Positions 11,588-23,800 of a stretch of DNA of 64,000 nucleotides are shown here, one piece after another. Every line of letters begins with the position of its first letter. The first letter of the stretch is position 1. A program made the position numbers and the translations under genes. The stretch is from Desmodesmus armatus (Eukaryota; Chlorophyta; Chlorophyceae; Sphaeropleales; Scenedesmaceae): positions 248,001 through 312,000 of the forward strand of contig VIIQ02000064.1 in NCBI GenBank assembly GCA_007449985.2, in the 5' to 3' direction. A model generated the notes under the pieces. The model was not told the origin of the DNA. It made no database searches and saw only the letters and a list, made by a program, of their open reading frames with translations.

Positions 11588-11741
11588 CACCCCACCCCCC
11601 ACGGGTGACACCCCTCAGGGGGCCTCCTCTGTGGCTGCTGGCACACATTCTTGCTGTATGCCCCTGTCTGCACGCACTCCAGGCAGGGAGTTGCACCTTA
11701 CAGTCTGCAACACAAGCACTAGATGCCACCAATAAGCCAAG

Positions 11742-14074
11742 ATGCACAGCAAGCTCCTTGGGGCGGCCTTCCTAGGGTGCACAGCAGTCACCTGGGTGGC
11801 GGCCTCATTCCTGGCACAGTACCTGGTGTCCGGCGACCAACCCAGCCTGCACCCCTTCCTGCTGTGCTGGGTGTGCACCTCGATGTTCAGCCTGTACCTG
11901 CCTATCATCGCGTGCAAGCAGTGGCTGAGCAGCAAAACAGGTCGAAGGTGGGTGCTGCAAAAGGGGCGGGGATGTGCCCCAGGGGGGGGGGGGGGGGGGG
12001 TGGTCTCAACCCCCCTGTGATTGACCCAGCAGTCAGCGGTGCAGCAGGGCTGAAGCCCTATGCACTTGAACAAGATGGCATTTGCAGGAGTAACTTTCAA
12101 CGGAGCGGCTTTCCCAAAGTGACAACCCCTATGCCCTTGTGCTGCAGGCACAGTAGTGAGGAACCTGCAGCAGAAGGACTGCTTGCACCCATTGAGAGCA
12201 GTGCGGCTGGTCCCATGCTGTTCCCTCACCTCAGCCGCACACGGGCCGTCCTCAAGGTATGGGTCCTTTGGTAGGCTGAGCCAGGCCACACTCTGGACTG
12301 GATAGGGCATGCTGGTTTCGACTAGTTCAGCAGCACGTCTTGCAATTGGGAAACACCCCGGTGGCGCAGCCTTTGGTGCAAGGCGCGATCCCCCCTCGTT
12401 TTTGATTACCTCTGGTTGGCATATTACGTTAGTGAACAACATGAACCGCATGCTTTGGCATGCCCTCTGCAATGCACCACAGCACAGCAGGGCACGCATG
12501 CAACAGACATACGACTGCAGCCTTCCAGCTCTGGCAGCCTTGGCCAGACTGCTTGCTTGTATAAATGACTTCATCCTACACCTGCCCCCTGACTCCTTGC
12601 TCCTGCTCCTGCTCCATACTCTTGCAGGTGCTGCCAGTGGCTGTCATCTTCCTCACAGCACAGTTCCTGTTCACTCTTTCACTGGCCTACACCAGTGTGA
12701 CCAGCAACACCATCCTCAGCAGCAGTGCAAGCATGTGGACGCTGCTGACAAGTGCGCTGGTGCTGCGGGAACGGGTGACACCCATCAAGCTGCTCAGCGT
12801 GGTGGCAGTGATGGCAGGTGTGACCACCACTCCTGCAACTCACCACTAGGCTAGATGTTTCGGCTGTGCTGGGTCTTGATGGCACCCACAGTGTTGCTGG
12901 CCGCTGTCAGGACATCGCCTGCAGCAGCAGTTGGCAGAAATTTTGCTTGCCTCTCTGTAGCTATGGTTGTGCCGGCACTTCAAACAAACTGCCATCACAG
13001 AGCTGCTGCAACTGCAGCTTCAGTGAAGGACTATCTGCTGGCAGGCCCTTTCCTGCTGACTGGGCAGCTGTCATTGTTGGAGCGTGCCCTCTCTACAGCA
13101 GCCGCTGAGCACACGACCCCAACACTTCCCAGCCGTTCACGCTGTGTTGCCTGCCCCAGTGCCCCACTCGTGCCACCCACCAGACCTTGCAACTGCTGCT
13201 GCCGTCGCTGTTGCAGGCACTGCAATGGTAACCTTAGCTGACAGCAGCGAAGCAGCAGGCACAGGAGACCGCTCGCTGTTTGGTGACGCCCTGTGTGTTG
13301 CCTCAGCGATCTGCTACTCCTGCTACACAGTCATCATGCAGAGGGAGCTGCGAGAGGATGATGCAGATGTACCCGCGCTGTTTTTCGGATACGTGGGCGT
13401 CCTGGTGGCTGTTGGAGGCTTGCCCCTGGTGGTGCTGCTGCACGTGCTTGACTACTATGACTTGACAGGCCTAAACCCCACAGCACTGGGCCTAGCCCTG
13501 CTCAATGGTGAGGCATGTGCAGGAAGTTTGATGCAGCCGTCTTTGTAAGCCTGGGCTGACATCATCACAAAGTTTTCCCCTGGATCTTACTTGATAGCAG
13601 AGTTCCTACACTCCGTGGCCGACTGCATGCCACGACTTTATGCGGTATCTTGTATCAGCGGTACAGGGCAGGTGCTGCTTGCTGTGCAGCTGACATGGCT
13701 GGGGCGCATTGTCTGTGAAGTTTCACAACAGCATACCTCACCCCTGGTTGCTCCAGCAGCAGAGGCGACAGTCTGGCCCAGCCAGCTTTGATGATGCTGC
13801 CTGGGTTGCTGCTGCATGGGGTTGCTGCTGACAGCTGCCTCGTGGTGTTTCATGCACTGCAGGGCTGATGGATTACGTGGTGGCTGATTACACCTGGGCA
13901 AGAGCTGTGCTGCTGCTGAGCCCAACTGTGGCGACCCTGGGCACCTCAATACAGGTCCCGCTTGCAACAGCAGCAGATGTGGTGCTGGGTCATCCGCACT
14001 GGCTGGACAGCTGGAGGGCAGTGGGGCTGACAGCAGCCGGGACAGTTATGATCTTGGGGGGTGTGGGGGCATAA
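11742..14074 (+). CDS. SLC35F5-like transporter (drug/metabolite transporter superfamily)
   Basis: Polytopic membrane protein of the EamA/DMT superfamily, closest by motif to SLC35F5 and yeast YML018C-type vacuolar or Golgi carriers; the substrate is not known. Five exons join in phase: 11742-11947, 12148-12256, 12628-12817, 13217-13507 and 13863-14074, giving 335 residues. Recognisable blocks are the first helix (LLGAAFLGCTAVTWVAASFL) and AYTSVTSNTILSSSASMWTL, which matches the TSVASVTILSS motif of the family. Then come GDALCVASAICYSCYTVIMQ, the FFGYVGVL helix, and a last pair with SPTVATLGTSIQVPLATAAD. The protein is shorter than human SLC35F5, mostly in loops. Its start lies 154 bases from a transposon repeat, so its promoter may overlap element DNA. 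Confidence 0.85.
11982..12000 (+). repeat. Poly-G run of 19 in transporter intron 1
   Basis: Nineteen consecutive G. A second run of 16 G lies at 21455-21470 in a CBM20 intron. Runs like these are prone to length error. Confidence 0.9.
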
Positions 14075-14820
14075 ACCTGGATCCGTACAAACACAGCGCT
14101 GCAGACAGCAGACACAGCAATGCTCAAGTGGACAACCCTGAGGGAAGTGCTGACAGAGACAGCAGTACAGCGCCGCTGCTAGACCCTTGAATGTTGTTTT
14201 TTGGTTGGCGTTTGAATTGGCACCCTGTGATGCAGGGTCGCCCTGTGCCTCAACTGTGACAGGGGGGCAACAGCAGACTGGGAGTTGCGTTTTTTGTGGT
14301 CTAGATGGGGGATTCATGCTAGTCTCCTTATTGTTTGTCATGCGTTTCGGTGTAACGCATACGCATAGAAAGAGATGCACTGCCAAACCATGGCACACTC
14401 AGTGACTGCGCAGTTCTGCAGCTGCATGCAGGCGCAGCTGCTGCGTGTATGCCTCAAGTGAAGGTGATGGTCATGTCCATGGCTGTCGCTGCCTCCGCAG
14501 CATGAGAGAGTGCTTATGTCAAGTCAACTGCCTTGCAGCGCGCAATGGGGTGTATAGCAATTGACAACAGCAAACCCATCATTTACTGCCTGTACTTGCC
14601 TATAGCTGTACATGCCCTGCCGCGCGCCATGTTGGGGGCCTGATTCTCTCGTACATCACAAGCTAGAGACTTGATTTGCTTTCAGTGCCTCTATATGGTC
14701 TGGTCTGCAACCGTGGTGTCGGCAGATCATCAAGGATCTGGAGTCGTTCATCTGCCTGCAGCTTTCATAGAGGCCAACGACGTAGCATACGGTCAACCCA
14801 TTCTAGTGAAGAGCGAAGTT
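14075..14820. other. Gap between the transporter and the AAA+ ATPase gene
   Basis: Contains the transporter 3' UTR with a TGTAA at 14351-14355, and the upstream region of the ATPase gene. The ATPase start exon may lie here but I found no ATG-initiated exon I could support. Confidence 0.4.
14351..14355 (+). terminator. Candidate poly(A) signal TGTAA of the transporter gene
   Basis: TGTAA 277 bases past the stop codon, in the expected orientation and distance for a chlorophyte 3' end. Confidence 0.35.
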
Positions 14821-17800
14821 GGAGGTGGGATGCAGTTTTGACAGCAGCTCCCTTGACAGCAGCAGTAGCAGCAACAGCAGCAGTAGCAACAGCAGCAGTA
14901 CTGAACCTACACCATCTGCTGCAGGACGGCAGCACACATACCTGTGCTCTGCTTCAGTAACCACAACGGGGTCCGCTGACATCCAGTTCGATCCAAGCGT
15001 GGAGTGTGGGCTCGTTGACCATCCGGCACCCCTTCCTCAGCAGCAGCTGGCGGTGTGTGTCACAGCAGTGACTGCCAAAGTAGTTACTGCAGCTAGCGTG
15101 AAGGTGAGTTTGCTCTTCTGCTTGCAAGCTGGCCGGAAAGGTCCGTGTGGACAGTGGCTGTTAAACACCACCTTCACCACTGTGCATTTTGTGCAGGTGC
15201 TAGTGCCAGAGGCGTTGCTGCAACCTGCAGTGCCTGCTGCAAAGCTCCAGCAGCGCCTGGTGCAGAAGGGCTGCACCCTTCACCTTGCAGTGAGTATGCA
15301 TGCCTCAGCCCAGCACAGCCTGCCTTAGGCTGCCTCAGCCCAGCACAGCCTACGCAATACGGCCCCACTCCTTCTGTTGAGGCCACAGCAGTTGATCGTT
15401 CCCTGCCGTCACTGTGCTCAGGCCGGCGCTCTTGTTCAAATACGTTATGACGGAGCGGCTACATGTGTCTTACTGCACATCCACCCCTGTGCTGCACTGC
15501 ATGGCCCTGCTGCAGTCTGGTGTGTGTTGTCAAGTGTTGGACGTCCGCCCAGCAGCAGCCAGCAACACAGTGTACCGCATTGTGCCCTCGACAGCAATAC
15601 AGCTCACAGCGGACCGCCCTGGCAATCAGCCAACTCCACAGCCAGCAAGTGCTGCAGCGGAAGACGAGCCTTTGCTAGCCCGTCCCAGCTTTGACAGCGG
15701 CCACACTACAACCAGCAGCAGCAGGCCGCGAAGCAGCGGCAGCAGCAGCAGCAGCAGCAGCAGTAAGAAGAAGTCTTCCAGCTCCGGCGGTGTGAAGACC
15801 TCAAAGCAGCCAAGCAAGGCAAGCGGCAGCAGCAGCAGCGCCAAAGACGCTAGCAAACGGCCAGCAGGCGACGCTTCCGGCTTTGAGTCCCCTGTGGCGG
15901 CAAGTGGCAGCATGTTTGACCTACTGAATGCTTTGGGGGACGACTGACCGACGGTCAAAAGTGGAAGCTGTGTTCTTGCAGCACCCAAAATCAAGGGCCG
16001 TCGCAACCGGCAGGGACACTCTGTGCGTGTGTTTGGAATCACTTGAGGAGCAACAACAGCATGGCAGCAGCGGCAGCAGCAGCAACAGACGGTGGGGCGG
16101 CAGCCCTTCAGCAGCAGCTGGCTGGGCTCGAGCTGAACCCTCAGGGTTCTACCACAGCAGCAGCAACCCCAACACCGGCAGCAGCGGCAGCAGCCCATGT
16201 CACTACCAATGCAGCAGATGCAGGCTCAGCAGCTGGCAGCAGCAGCAGCAGCAGCGGCGGCATTGTTGCAGGGCTTGAGGGTCCCCTGGCGCTGCTGCGT
16301 GAGCTGGTGGGGTGGCCGGTGCAGCATGCTGCCGCTGCTGCAGAGCTTGGAGTGCTGTGGCCGCGGGGTGTGCTGCTGCATGGACCACCGGGTGTGGAAA
16401 GACACTGCTGGTCAAAGCTGTAGCAGGTGAGGCGAGGTTGAGTGCAGGCGCAGTGAGTGAGTGAATGGGTGAGTGAGTGAGTGAGTGAGTGAGTGAGTGA
16501 GTGAGTGAGTGAGTGAGTGAGTGAGTGAGTGAGTTGTATCGCAGACTGTTGGCATTCTTAAGTCTCAAGGCCCTCATGTTGAGGCGGCAGCTGCAGCAGG
16601 TAGCCACTGAACATTTCGTCAAGGTTGGAGAGTTGATGGATCCTGCCCTGGTTTAGCAGTTGGTTGCTGGAGAGAGCGCTTGCCTTGCTCCTTGCACCTC
16701 ACATGACAGCAGCTGAACCCTTTGTTTGGTAACGAGCTTGTGCTTGCTTACAAACACACCCCGATGCCTGCCGTGTGTCCCTGCAGACGAGTTTGGTGCT
16801 GCCCTGCACACCATCACCCCCGGGTCCGTCTTCGGCGCATACCTAGGCGAATCCGAGCGCCGCCTGCGAGACACCTTTGAATCAGCAGCCGCAGAAGCCG
16901 CCTCAGGCCAGTTAGTTATCGTTTTTCTCGATGAAATCGACTCTCTGTGCCCCCGAAGAGGCTCGGGCAGCAACCAACATGAGACCCGTGTGGTGGCCCA
17001 GCTGCTGACACTGCTGGATGGTGCAGCAGCTGTAGATGGAGGAGCAGGGGATGCGGCCGGCAGGGCCCAGCAGGCGGGGCGGCTGGTGGTGGTGGCGGCC
17101 ACAAATCGGCCGAATGCGTTGGATCCTGCGCTCAGGCGACCTGGCCGCTGGATAGGGAGGTGGCCATCAGTGTGCCGGATGCTGCACAGCGGGCTGACAT
17201 ACTGAGGTGTGTTGGGGGGGGGGGAGAATGAATCGTTTTGTCTGTTGCAAGGCGGCGCTAGCCACAGCTGCAGCATGGCGCAGGTGCAAAAGGGTCCCAT
17301 GGGCGGTTGCGCACAATGCTGGCAAGGTTGAACGCATGTGGCGTTTTCAGCTGCAGGTGCTGAGAAGGCGGGTTTCAATCTGAGACGCACTCCTGCTTGC
17401 GGTACCCTGTTGTTGTTTTACGCAGGCTGCATTGCCAGGGGCTGCAGTTGGCGCCGGATGTTGACTTGCCAGCTCTGGCCAGCAGCTGCTTTGGCTACTC
17501 CGGTGCTGACCTGGCAGCTCTGGTTAGGGAGGCAGCCATGCATGCATTCTCCACTGCAGCAGCAGCACTGCTGGACCAGGGTGAGGGTGGTGTTAAGCAA
17601 GGACTGCCTGCATGCAGTGCGCACCTGACCGCAGCCTGGTGACTGACCGCGGCCTGCCTTTTGGCTTTGCCGGTCACATACAAGTAGCAGGATGCCTTTT
17701 TGTTCAAACAAGGAAGTTCCTGCCTAGTGCTCTGCAAGAGTCATTGAAGGAGACGTGTGTGGTGTGTCAGGTATGCACATGCCACATGTACTGTGATGCA

Positions 17801-20045
17801 CAACCAGAGTTTGAAGCGTTTGTGCTTCACGCCCCTCAGGAAAGTGTCCAGGGGCGGCTGCAGAGTCCTGACTTTGGGCAGGTTGTGTGCTTGGGACCGT
17901 TTGCCTGTGGCTGCTTTACGCCATGCACAATTGGTATTGTCATGTGTTGACATGCTGACTGCTACCCCTCTGCATATCCTGCAGGGCTTCCTGCAGCAGC
18001 TGCTGCTGCTGCTGCTGCCAACTCCCTGGACCTACAGCAGCAGGGTCTGGTAACCTCAGCCGACTTTGCGGCCGCCATGCAGCGTGTGGGTCCCTCCATT
18101 GTGCGGGGTGCTGCTGTGGAGGTGTCCCCAGTCAGCTGGGATGATGTGGGGGGTTATGCTGTGGTCAAGCAGCGCCTCAGGCAGGCTGTGGAGTGGCCGC
18201 TGCAGCATGCAGGTGGGTAGGGTTGCTGAACGGCAGCAAAACCAACGTTCACGCTTGCAAGCCAACTTGGCTTGATTCAAATTTGGGTCAATTGGCTCTG
18301 GCCTGCAGGCCAGCAGTACCTGTATGAAATTGTACTTGAATTATGCTGGGTGGTGTTGGGATTTGCTGACCATCTTTGCAGCTGCATGGTTGCGTGAGCT
18401 GCATGGTGGTTTCCTGCGTGGGAGTGAGGCAGGTGCGCACTCCTTATGCTAGGTTTCCCTGCAGCACCAAGCAGCGGTGCTGCCCCACAAGCAGGCTCGT
18501 CGATCACAGAGAGTCTGGGTGACTGCGTGTGTTGACACGTCTGTGTATGTCTCATGTCTGTATCTGTCGCACCAGGTTCCTTCAAGCGCCTGGGCCTGTC
18601 TCCTCCGCGTGGCGTGCTGCTGCATGGCCCACCAGGCTGCAGCAAGACAATGCTGGCACGCGCAGCAGCGACAGGCAGCAAAGCCACCTTCATACCACTC
18701 TCCTGTGCTCAGGTGGGCAGCAGCGAGTTGGTCACAGGTAGCGTAGTATCTACGTAGTGTGCGGCTGGGTGTGCGTCGTTCGCATGGTCATGCCATGTGT
18801 GTGCACCGCTGCATGGTTCAGCGTGCCAACAGCCAGGTTGCATTCACATCCAGTCCGACTGAGGCTGAGCCTCCTTGTAGTCATCAAGCTCATGCCATGG
18901 TGTGGTGTGTAGACACAGGAATGCATCCAGCCAATGCATCAACCATCCAATATTATGACAGTCTGTGTGTTGCCTCCCGCAGCTGTATGGCATGTATGTG
19001 GGTGAGGGTGAGGCAGTGCTGAGGGACACCTTCAGGCGGGCCAGGCTGGCCAGCCCCTCCATCATATTCCTTGATGAGGCAGATGCACTGGCACCAAGGA
19101 GGCAGGAGGGCGCTGCCGGGGCGCAGGGTGCAGGGGGCCCTGACACGGGTCTGCGGCTGCTGTCAACGCTGCTGACGGAGATAGACGGGCTGGAGGAGAC
19201 GCAAGGTGCGCAAGCTGGCATGCGGGGTGCTGTGCAGGACACTCTCAGCAATGGACCTGTCCTAGCTAAGTAGCGTGCAGATGGCACTGTCCTGTCCTGC
19301 ACGTTGGCCAAGGTGCGCAAGGCAGGGCATGCAGGATGCTGTGCAGGACGCGGTAGTACTACCGCAGTAGCACTAGTGCTATGATGGATCGGAACTTGTA
19401 CTAGCTAGCCGTATGCACAGAAAGCATGTTTACAAGGTTGGCCAAGGCGCAGTCCTGTGGGATGCTGCTGCTAGGATATGCGTTGTCGCGGCAAGGAGAA
19501 GACCCTGCCTGTGCAGCACAAGCATGGGCCCGTTTGCCAGCTGGCCAGGATCAGGATCCCGTCTGCCGTCCCCTTACATCCGGTGGTTGCCCGGGCTGGG
19601 GCCCCAACCAACCCCCCGCTAACACTGCCTGCCTCCCTCGCCTCCTGTCACCCGCCCTGCAGGTGTCCTACTGCTGGCCGCTACCAACAGGCCAGGTGCC
19701 CTGGATCCCGCCCTGCTCCGGCCCGGCCGCCTAGACGTCCAGCTCTACGTGCCGCCACCTGACACGCAAGGCCGCAGGGCGATCCTATCTCTACACTGTG
19801 CTGGCATGCCCCTTGGTGATGACGTTGATTTGGATAGTTTGGCTGACAGCTGCTTGAATTTTACTGGGGCAGAGCTAGCGGGGCTTTGCAGGGAGGCTGC
19901 ACTGGCAGCGCTTAGGGAGGATCTGGTTGGGGCACAGGCAGTGGCGGCGCGGCACTTTGCTGCAGCAAGGGCGGCGGTGTCTCCGGCGCTGACAGCGTCT
20001 GACCTGGCGAAGTATGAGGCTTGGGGGTCAAAGTACTCACGATGA
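14821..20045 (+). CDS. AFG2/SPATA5 (CIP111)-like tandem AAA+ ATPase, frame broken in domain D1 as sequenced
   Basis: CDC48-type ATPase; AFG2 homologues release shuttling factors from pre-60S ribosomes. D2 is clean, with exons 17985-18212, 18576-18712, 18983-19205 and 19663-20045. It has SWDDVGG and AVEWPLQH, then a Walker A of the unusual form GPPGCSKTM, which is characteristic of the AFG2 second domain. Next come YVGEGE, Walker [11 protein letters not shown], and [21 protein letters not shown]1 lies in exons ending 16426 and at 16787-17206 and 17426-17580, with Walker [16 protein letters not shown] and [20 protein letters not shown]. Two single missing bases break D1, one inside Walker A (near 16391-16399) and one just after RRPGR (near 17146-17156). 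The N-domain exons (to 15103, 15197-15289, from 15422) feed a Ser/Lys-rich linker. Frame is also unclear near 15500-15545 and 15947-16043, and no ATG start was found. Confidence 0.75.
16452..16534 (+). repeat. GTGA microsatellite in an ATPase intron
   Basis: About twenty tandem GTGA units with one variant (GAATGG) near the left end, directly after an exon donor of the form GTGAGG. Each unit resembles a 5' splice site. Confidence 0.9.
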
Positions 20046-20853
20046 GGCGGACAGTGTTCTCAGTCTCTGGTAATGTGTGGAGTCAGACCGTTACTTTGTG
20101 AAAGGAATTGGAATGACGGATAGGACCCAACTAAGCAGCCACTGGCAGCTTGGCAGGAGGGAGCTGGGGGTTGGGAGGCAGTATTGCTGGTCCCAGAACT
20201 GTCGCAGCTGCTGACCACCTTGTGCAGCACACATGCTGAGCTCTTGCAGCATCGCTGTTGACAACATGGATGCACGTAAAGGCATATCTGGAATGGTCGA
20301 TGGGTGTCCCCTTGTAGCAGTTTTAACAGTGCACTTCATCAGGTGTACCACCCCAGAACATTGCAACATTGACGTCAACATTGCAACAAGGCTGGGTGCA
20401 ACCACCCAGTAAGTATACACCATCATGCCTGCAAGCAAGTCATCATCCACTTGCCAACAAGTCCATTTCAGAAGACGCCAGCCTGCAATTTCCCTCCCAG
20501 AGTCTGCTGATGCACTGTGGTTGCCAGGCTGTTGTGGCTGTGGGAGGCAACAGCGGCTGTAGTCGTACTAGGCAGACTAGTGCCGGGTGACAAAACTACA
20601 CCGATAGTACCGCTGTCTTCAACTCAATCTGTCGTGCATTTGCAACCCGTGACATCCCCCTCGGTGTCTCGACTTGGATGAGTCCGACTTGGATGAGTCA
20701 ACATAACGCTCTCTACACGAATGCGCAACAAGAAAGAGGGACAAACACACCTGCATCCTCAGCAATCGCTAACCACTTCAATCAGTCTGTAACCTTGTCC
20801 GAGTTGCACAACTGCAGATCAGTCCGAAACCACTGGCAAGCCCTAGAGTAGCC
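20046..20853. other. Gap between the ATPase and CBM20 genes
   Basis: ATPase 3' flank and CBM20 promoter. A TGTAA lies at 20788-20792. A small direct repeat (GACTTGGATGAGTC, twice) is seen near 20670-20700. No gene recognised. Confidence 0.4.
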
Positions 20854-23800
20854 ATGCTGCAGGCGCAGAACCGTGCATGGGGCCTCTCATGCCGCAAGTC
20901 ACTTGTGTCAGTGCCTAAAGCGGCCCCACTGCCTCCTAAGCAGAGGGTACTTGTGGCCAGCAGGTTCAGGCAGAATGGAGGTATGCCTCCCAGACAGCAG
21001 TGACTGTGCAGGACCTCCCATCAGTGCTGTATCGTGATTGATGCCACATGCGTTCGATGCCACAGTTGTGGTTTGTTTTGCGCTGCAGGAGACAGCAACA
21101 CACAAGCAGCGCCAACCCAAGGTGAGCGCCTGAGCAGTGGCCTGAAGCTGGGCCCCAGTGCTGTAGTTTCTTGTGTCCAACATTGACAGCTAAATCCCCT
21201 TTCCATAGCTTTGCACACAATATCACAATCCTTGCCCCACCTTTCTATCCTTCATTTTGTCAGGTTCCAGCAGTGCCACCCTGGTGCCTGTTGTGTTTGA
21301 GCTGACTAAGCACTGCCCCTTTGGCCACGCCTTTGCGCTGGTGGGGGATGACCCACAGCTGGGGGAGTGGGACGTCAGCCATGCGCTCAGGCTCGAGGTG
21401 GGTTGGACAACAACACTCTGAGTGCTTGTGGTAAAGAGGGGGGGGACAAGGGCTGGGGGGGGGGGGGGGGAGGGTGCTGGCACTCAGGCGCTTGTCATGG
21501 GGTGCAGACAGTGTGGGTGGAAATGTAGGAGGAACATAAACAAACTCTTGTGTCTGGCCAGTAGTGCTGGCACTCCTGTCCGCAGTGCAGCTGCGTGGGT
21601 AGCAGCTGTGTAAACTTCGCCTCCGGTCCAACATCCACTTTGCCCTGGTAAAGGGCCTCACCATGCTATTGAAATGCACCCCCTCCCCCTCCTGTTCAAC
21701 ACCTCACAACACCTCACAGCACCAACATACAGCACTGGCTCACAACACCTGTCAGCACGCTGGAGTCACCTCACAAACACCACCCCGCTGCCCTGCCTCC
21801 CCCTCTCCCTGCCCTCATTAACCCCACCTCACACCCGCAGTGGAGTGAGGGTGACGTGTGGTGTGGACGTGCAGAGCTGCCCCTGGACACCCCGGTGTCC
21901 CTGAAGTACATCCAGGTGATGATGTTGGTGCAATCAGCAGCCTGGCAGCATTGCTTGCAAGAATGTGTTTGAGAGGGCAGCGTTGCCTTGCATTTTTCTG
22001 GTCAAAATGGCAGCGTGGCGTTTGTTTTGTGGCATCACCATGCATCCATGTGAGGCTACAGCCAACCTGCTGCATGCTTTAGTTATGAATGTTTGAGCAA
22101 CCGACAGTAACTCCAGACTTTCTCATGTCCAGGTTGATGGTGGAGGGGCCTTGGTGGCGTGGGGTCAGGACATTGCTGGTGGCAGCAACATCAGCGTGAT
22201 GGTCAGCCCCAGTGAGGAGGACACGAGTGGACTGACACTGACACTGGACCCACCTGAGGCAGCAAGTGAGCGGCGTGCTGTGCTGTGCTGCGCTATGCTG
22301 TGGTGTGGTGTGGTGTGCTGTGCTGTGCTGTTCTGGCCTTGATGGGGTCGACTTGCGCACCCATGTGCTGCACGTCTTCACTCTCAGAGACGTCAAAATG
22401 CACAGGCCTGAATGCGGGCGAGTAGATTAGTGCAGGCATTGTCTGACAGGTCAGCGCTGCTTTCTTCTTGCACTTGACCCGCATGCTCTGCCGACCCGCA
22501 CGATGCACTCATGTTGCGCTGCCACTGCTGCACTACTGCCACTGCTGCTGCTGCCCCCTCCCTCACTCCAGCTGCATCCCAGCCTCCCTTCCTGTCGGTG
22601 CGTCTGGAGGCAGCTGCCACCCTGCCAGAGTTAGCAGCAGCACCCGATGAGGCTGCTGCATTGCAGGCACAGCAGCAGGCAGCAGAGGCAGACTCATATC
22701 CCCTCAGCGACGACACAACTGTCGACACCGACCTCACAGACACCACATTCACAGCCACTGAGGATACAGATGCTTCGGCAGTGTGGTCGGGGGACACGGC
22801 AGTGCAGTCAGGGGATGGGGGTGATGAGGATAACGAGGGGATGTGGGCCTTGGCTGCTGAGCCTTCTGCAGAGCATGAGGAGGAGGAGGAGAGGCAGGAG
22901 GCTCCTTGGGCAGGGGAGGATGACTCATCCAATGACTCATCAGAGGGGCAGGGTCAGCAGCCTGCCAGCAGCATTGTACAGCAGCTGCAGGAGGGGGAGG
23001 TGTACCAACCTGAGGTGTACCAACCTGAGGAACAGCAGCAGGGGGCTGAGGGCTGGGGTGGTGACAGTGGTGCATATGGACAGTACAGTGGGGAGGTGGG
23101 AGAGGCTAGTGTTGTGATGGCAGGGCCGGAGATTACTTCGGAGTCTGTGCAGGATCAGGGGCTGTGGGCAGAGGACCAGCGGGGCAACACCCCTGGGGAG
23201 CAGGGAGGTGAGGACATGCCCAGCGCAGATGCAGATGCAGACCCCCTGGCTGCAGCAGCAGCAGCAGCTGGGGAGGAGGCTGTTGAGCAGCCTGCGGCAG
23301 CTGCTGCTGGTGTGTCTGCTGGCGGTGTGGCAGCAGGGTTTGAGGACTCGGGGTCGCTGGGTGCTGCTGTGGAGGGTGGACTTATGGAGGCTGGAGATGA
23401 TGAGACGGCAGCAGGTGAGAGACGAAGGTTGCAGGTTTTTGGTTTGCAGATTTTTAGCGCAAACAGGTCGCCGTGGGGAGGGGGGGCACCTAAGCTCCAT
23501 CACCAGTAATGATAGGGCCTGAAGGAGAGCTCCATGTGGGCATGGCAGCAGTACCAAGGTGCATGTGCATGGGGAGGCAAGCACTGGGCCATAGTGAGGT
23601 ATGGGAGGAGCTGTCGCCTTGGTTTTTGCTGTGATTGAGCAGATGAGGAGGTCTGTACGTGGCCTTGCTAGTATGGTTCACACAGCATCCTTGTGTCTGT
23701 GGTGTGCTGAGTTGGGTGACACCACTGAGCACATGCAGGAGTCTAGCTGCAGCTGCTGCGAGTGACCTCGGGTTTGTTGATACCGGGAGTGTATCAAGCT

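Noticed and set aside
6741..11595. CCCCAC target-site duplication
   Set aside because: The hexamer is immediately left of the locus but 2 bases away on the right, and both sides are C-rich, so a chance match is likely.
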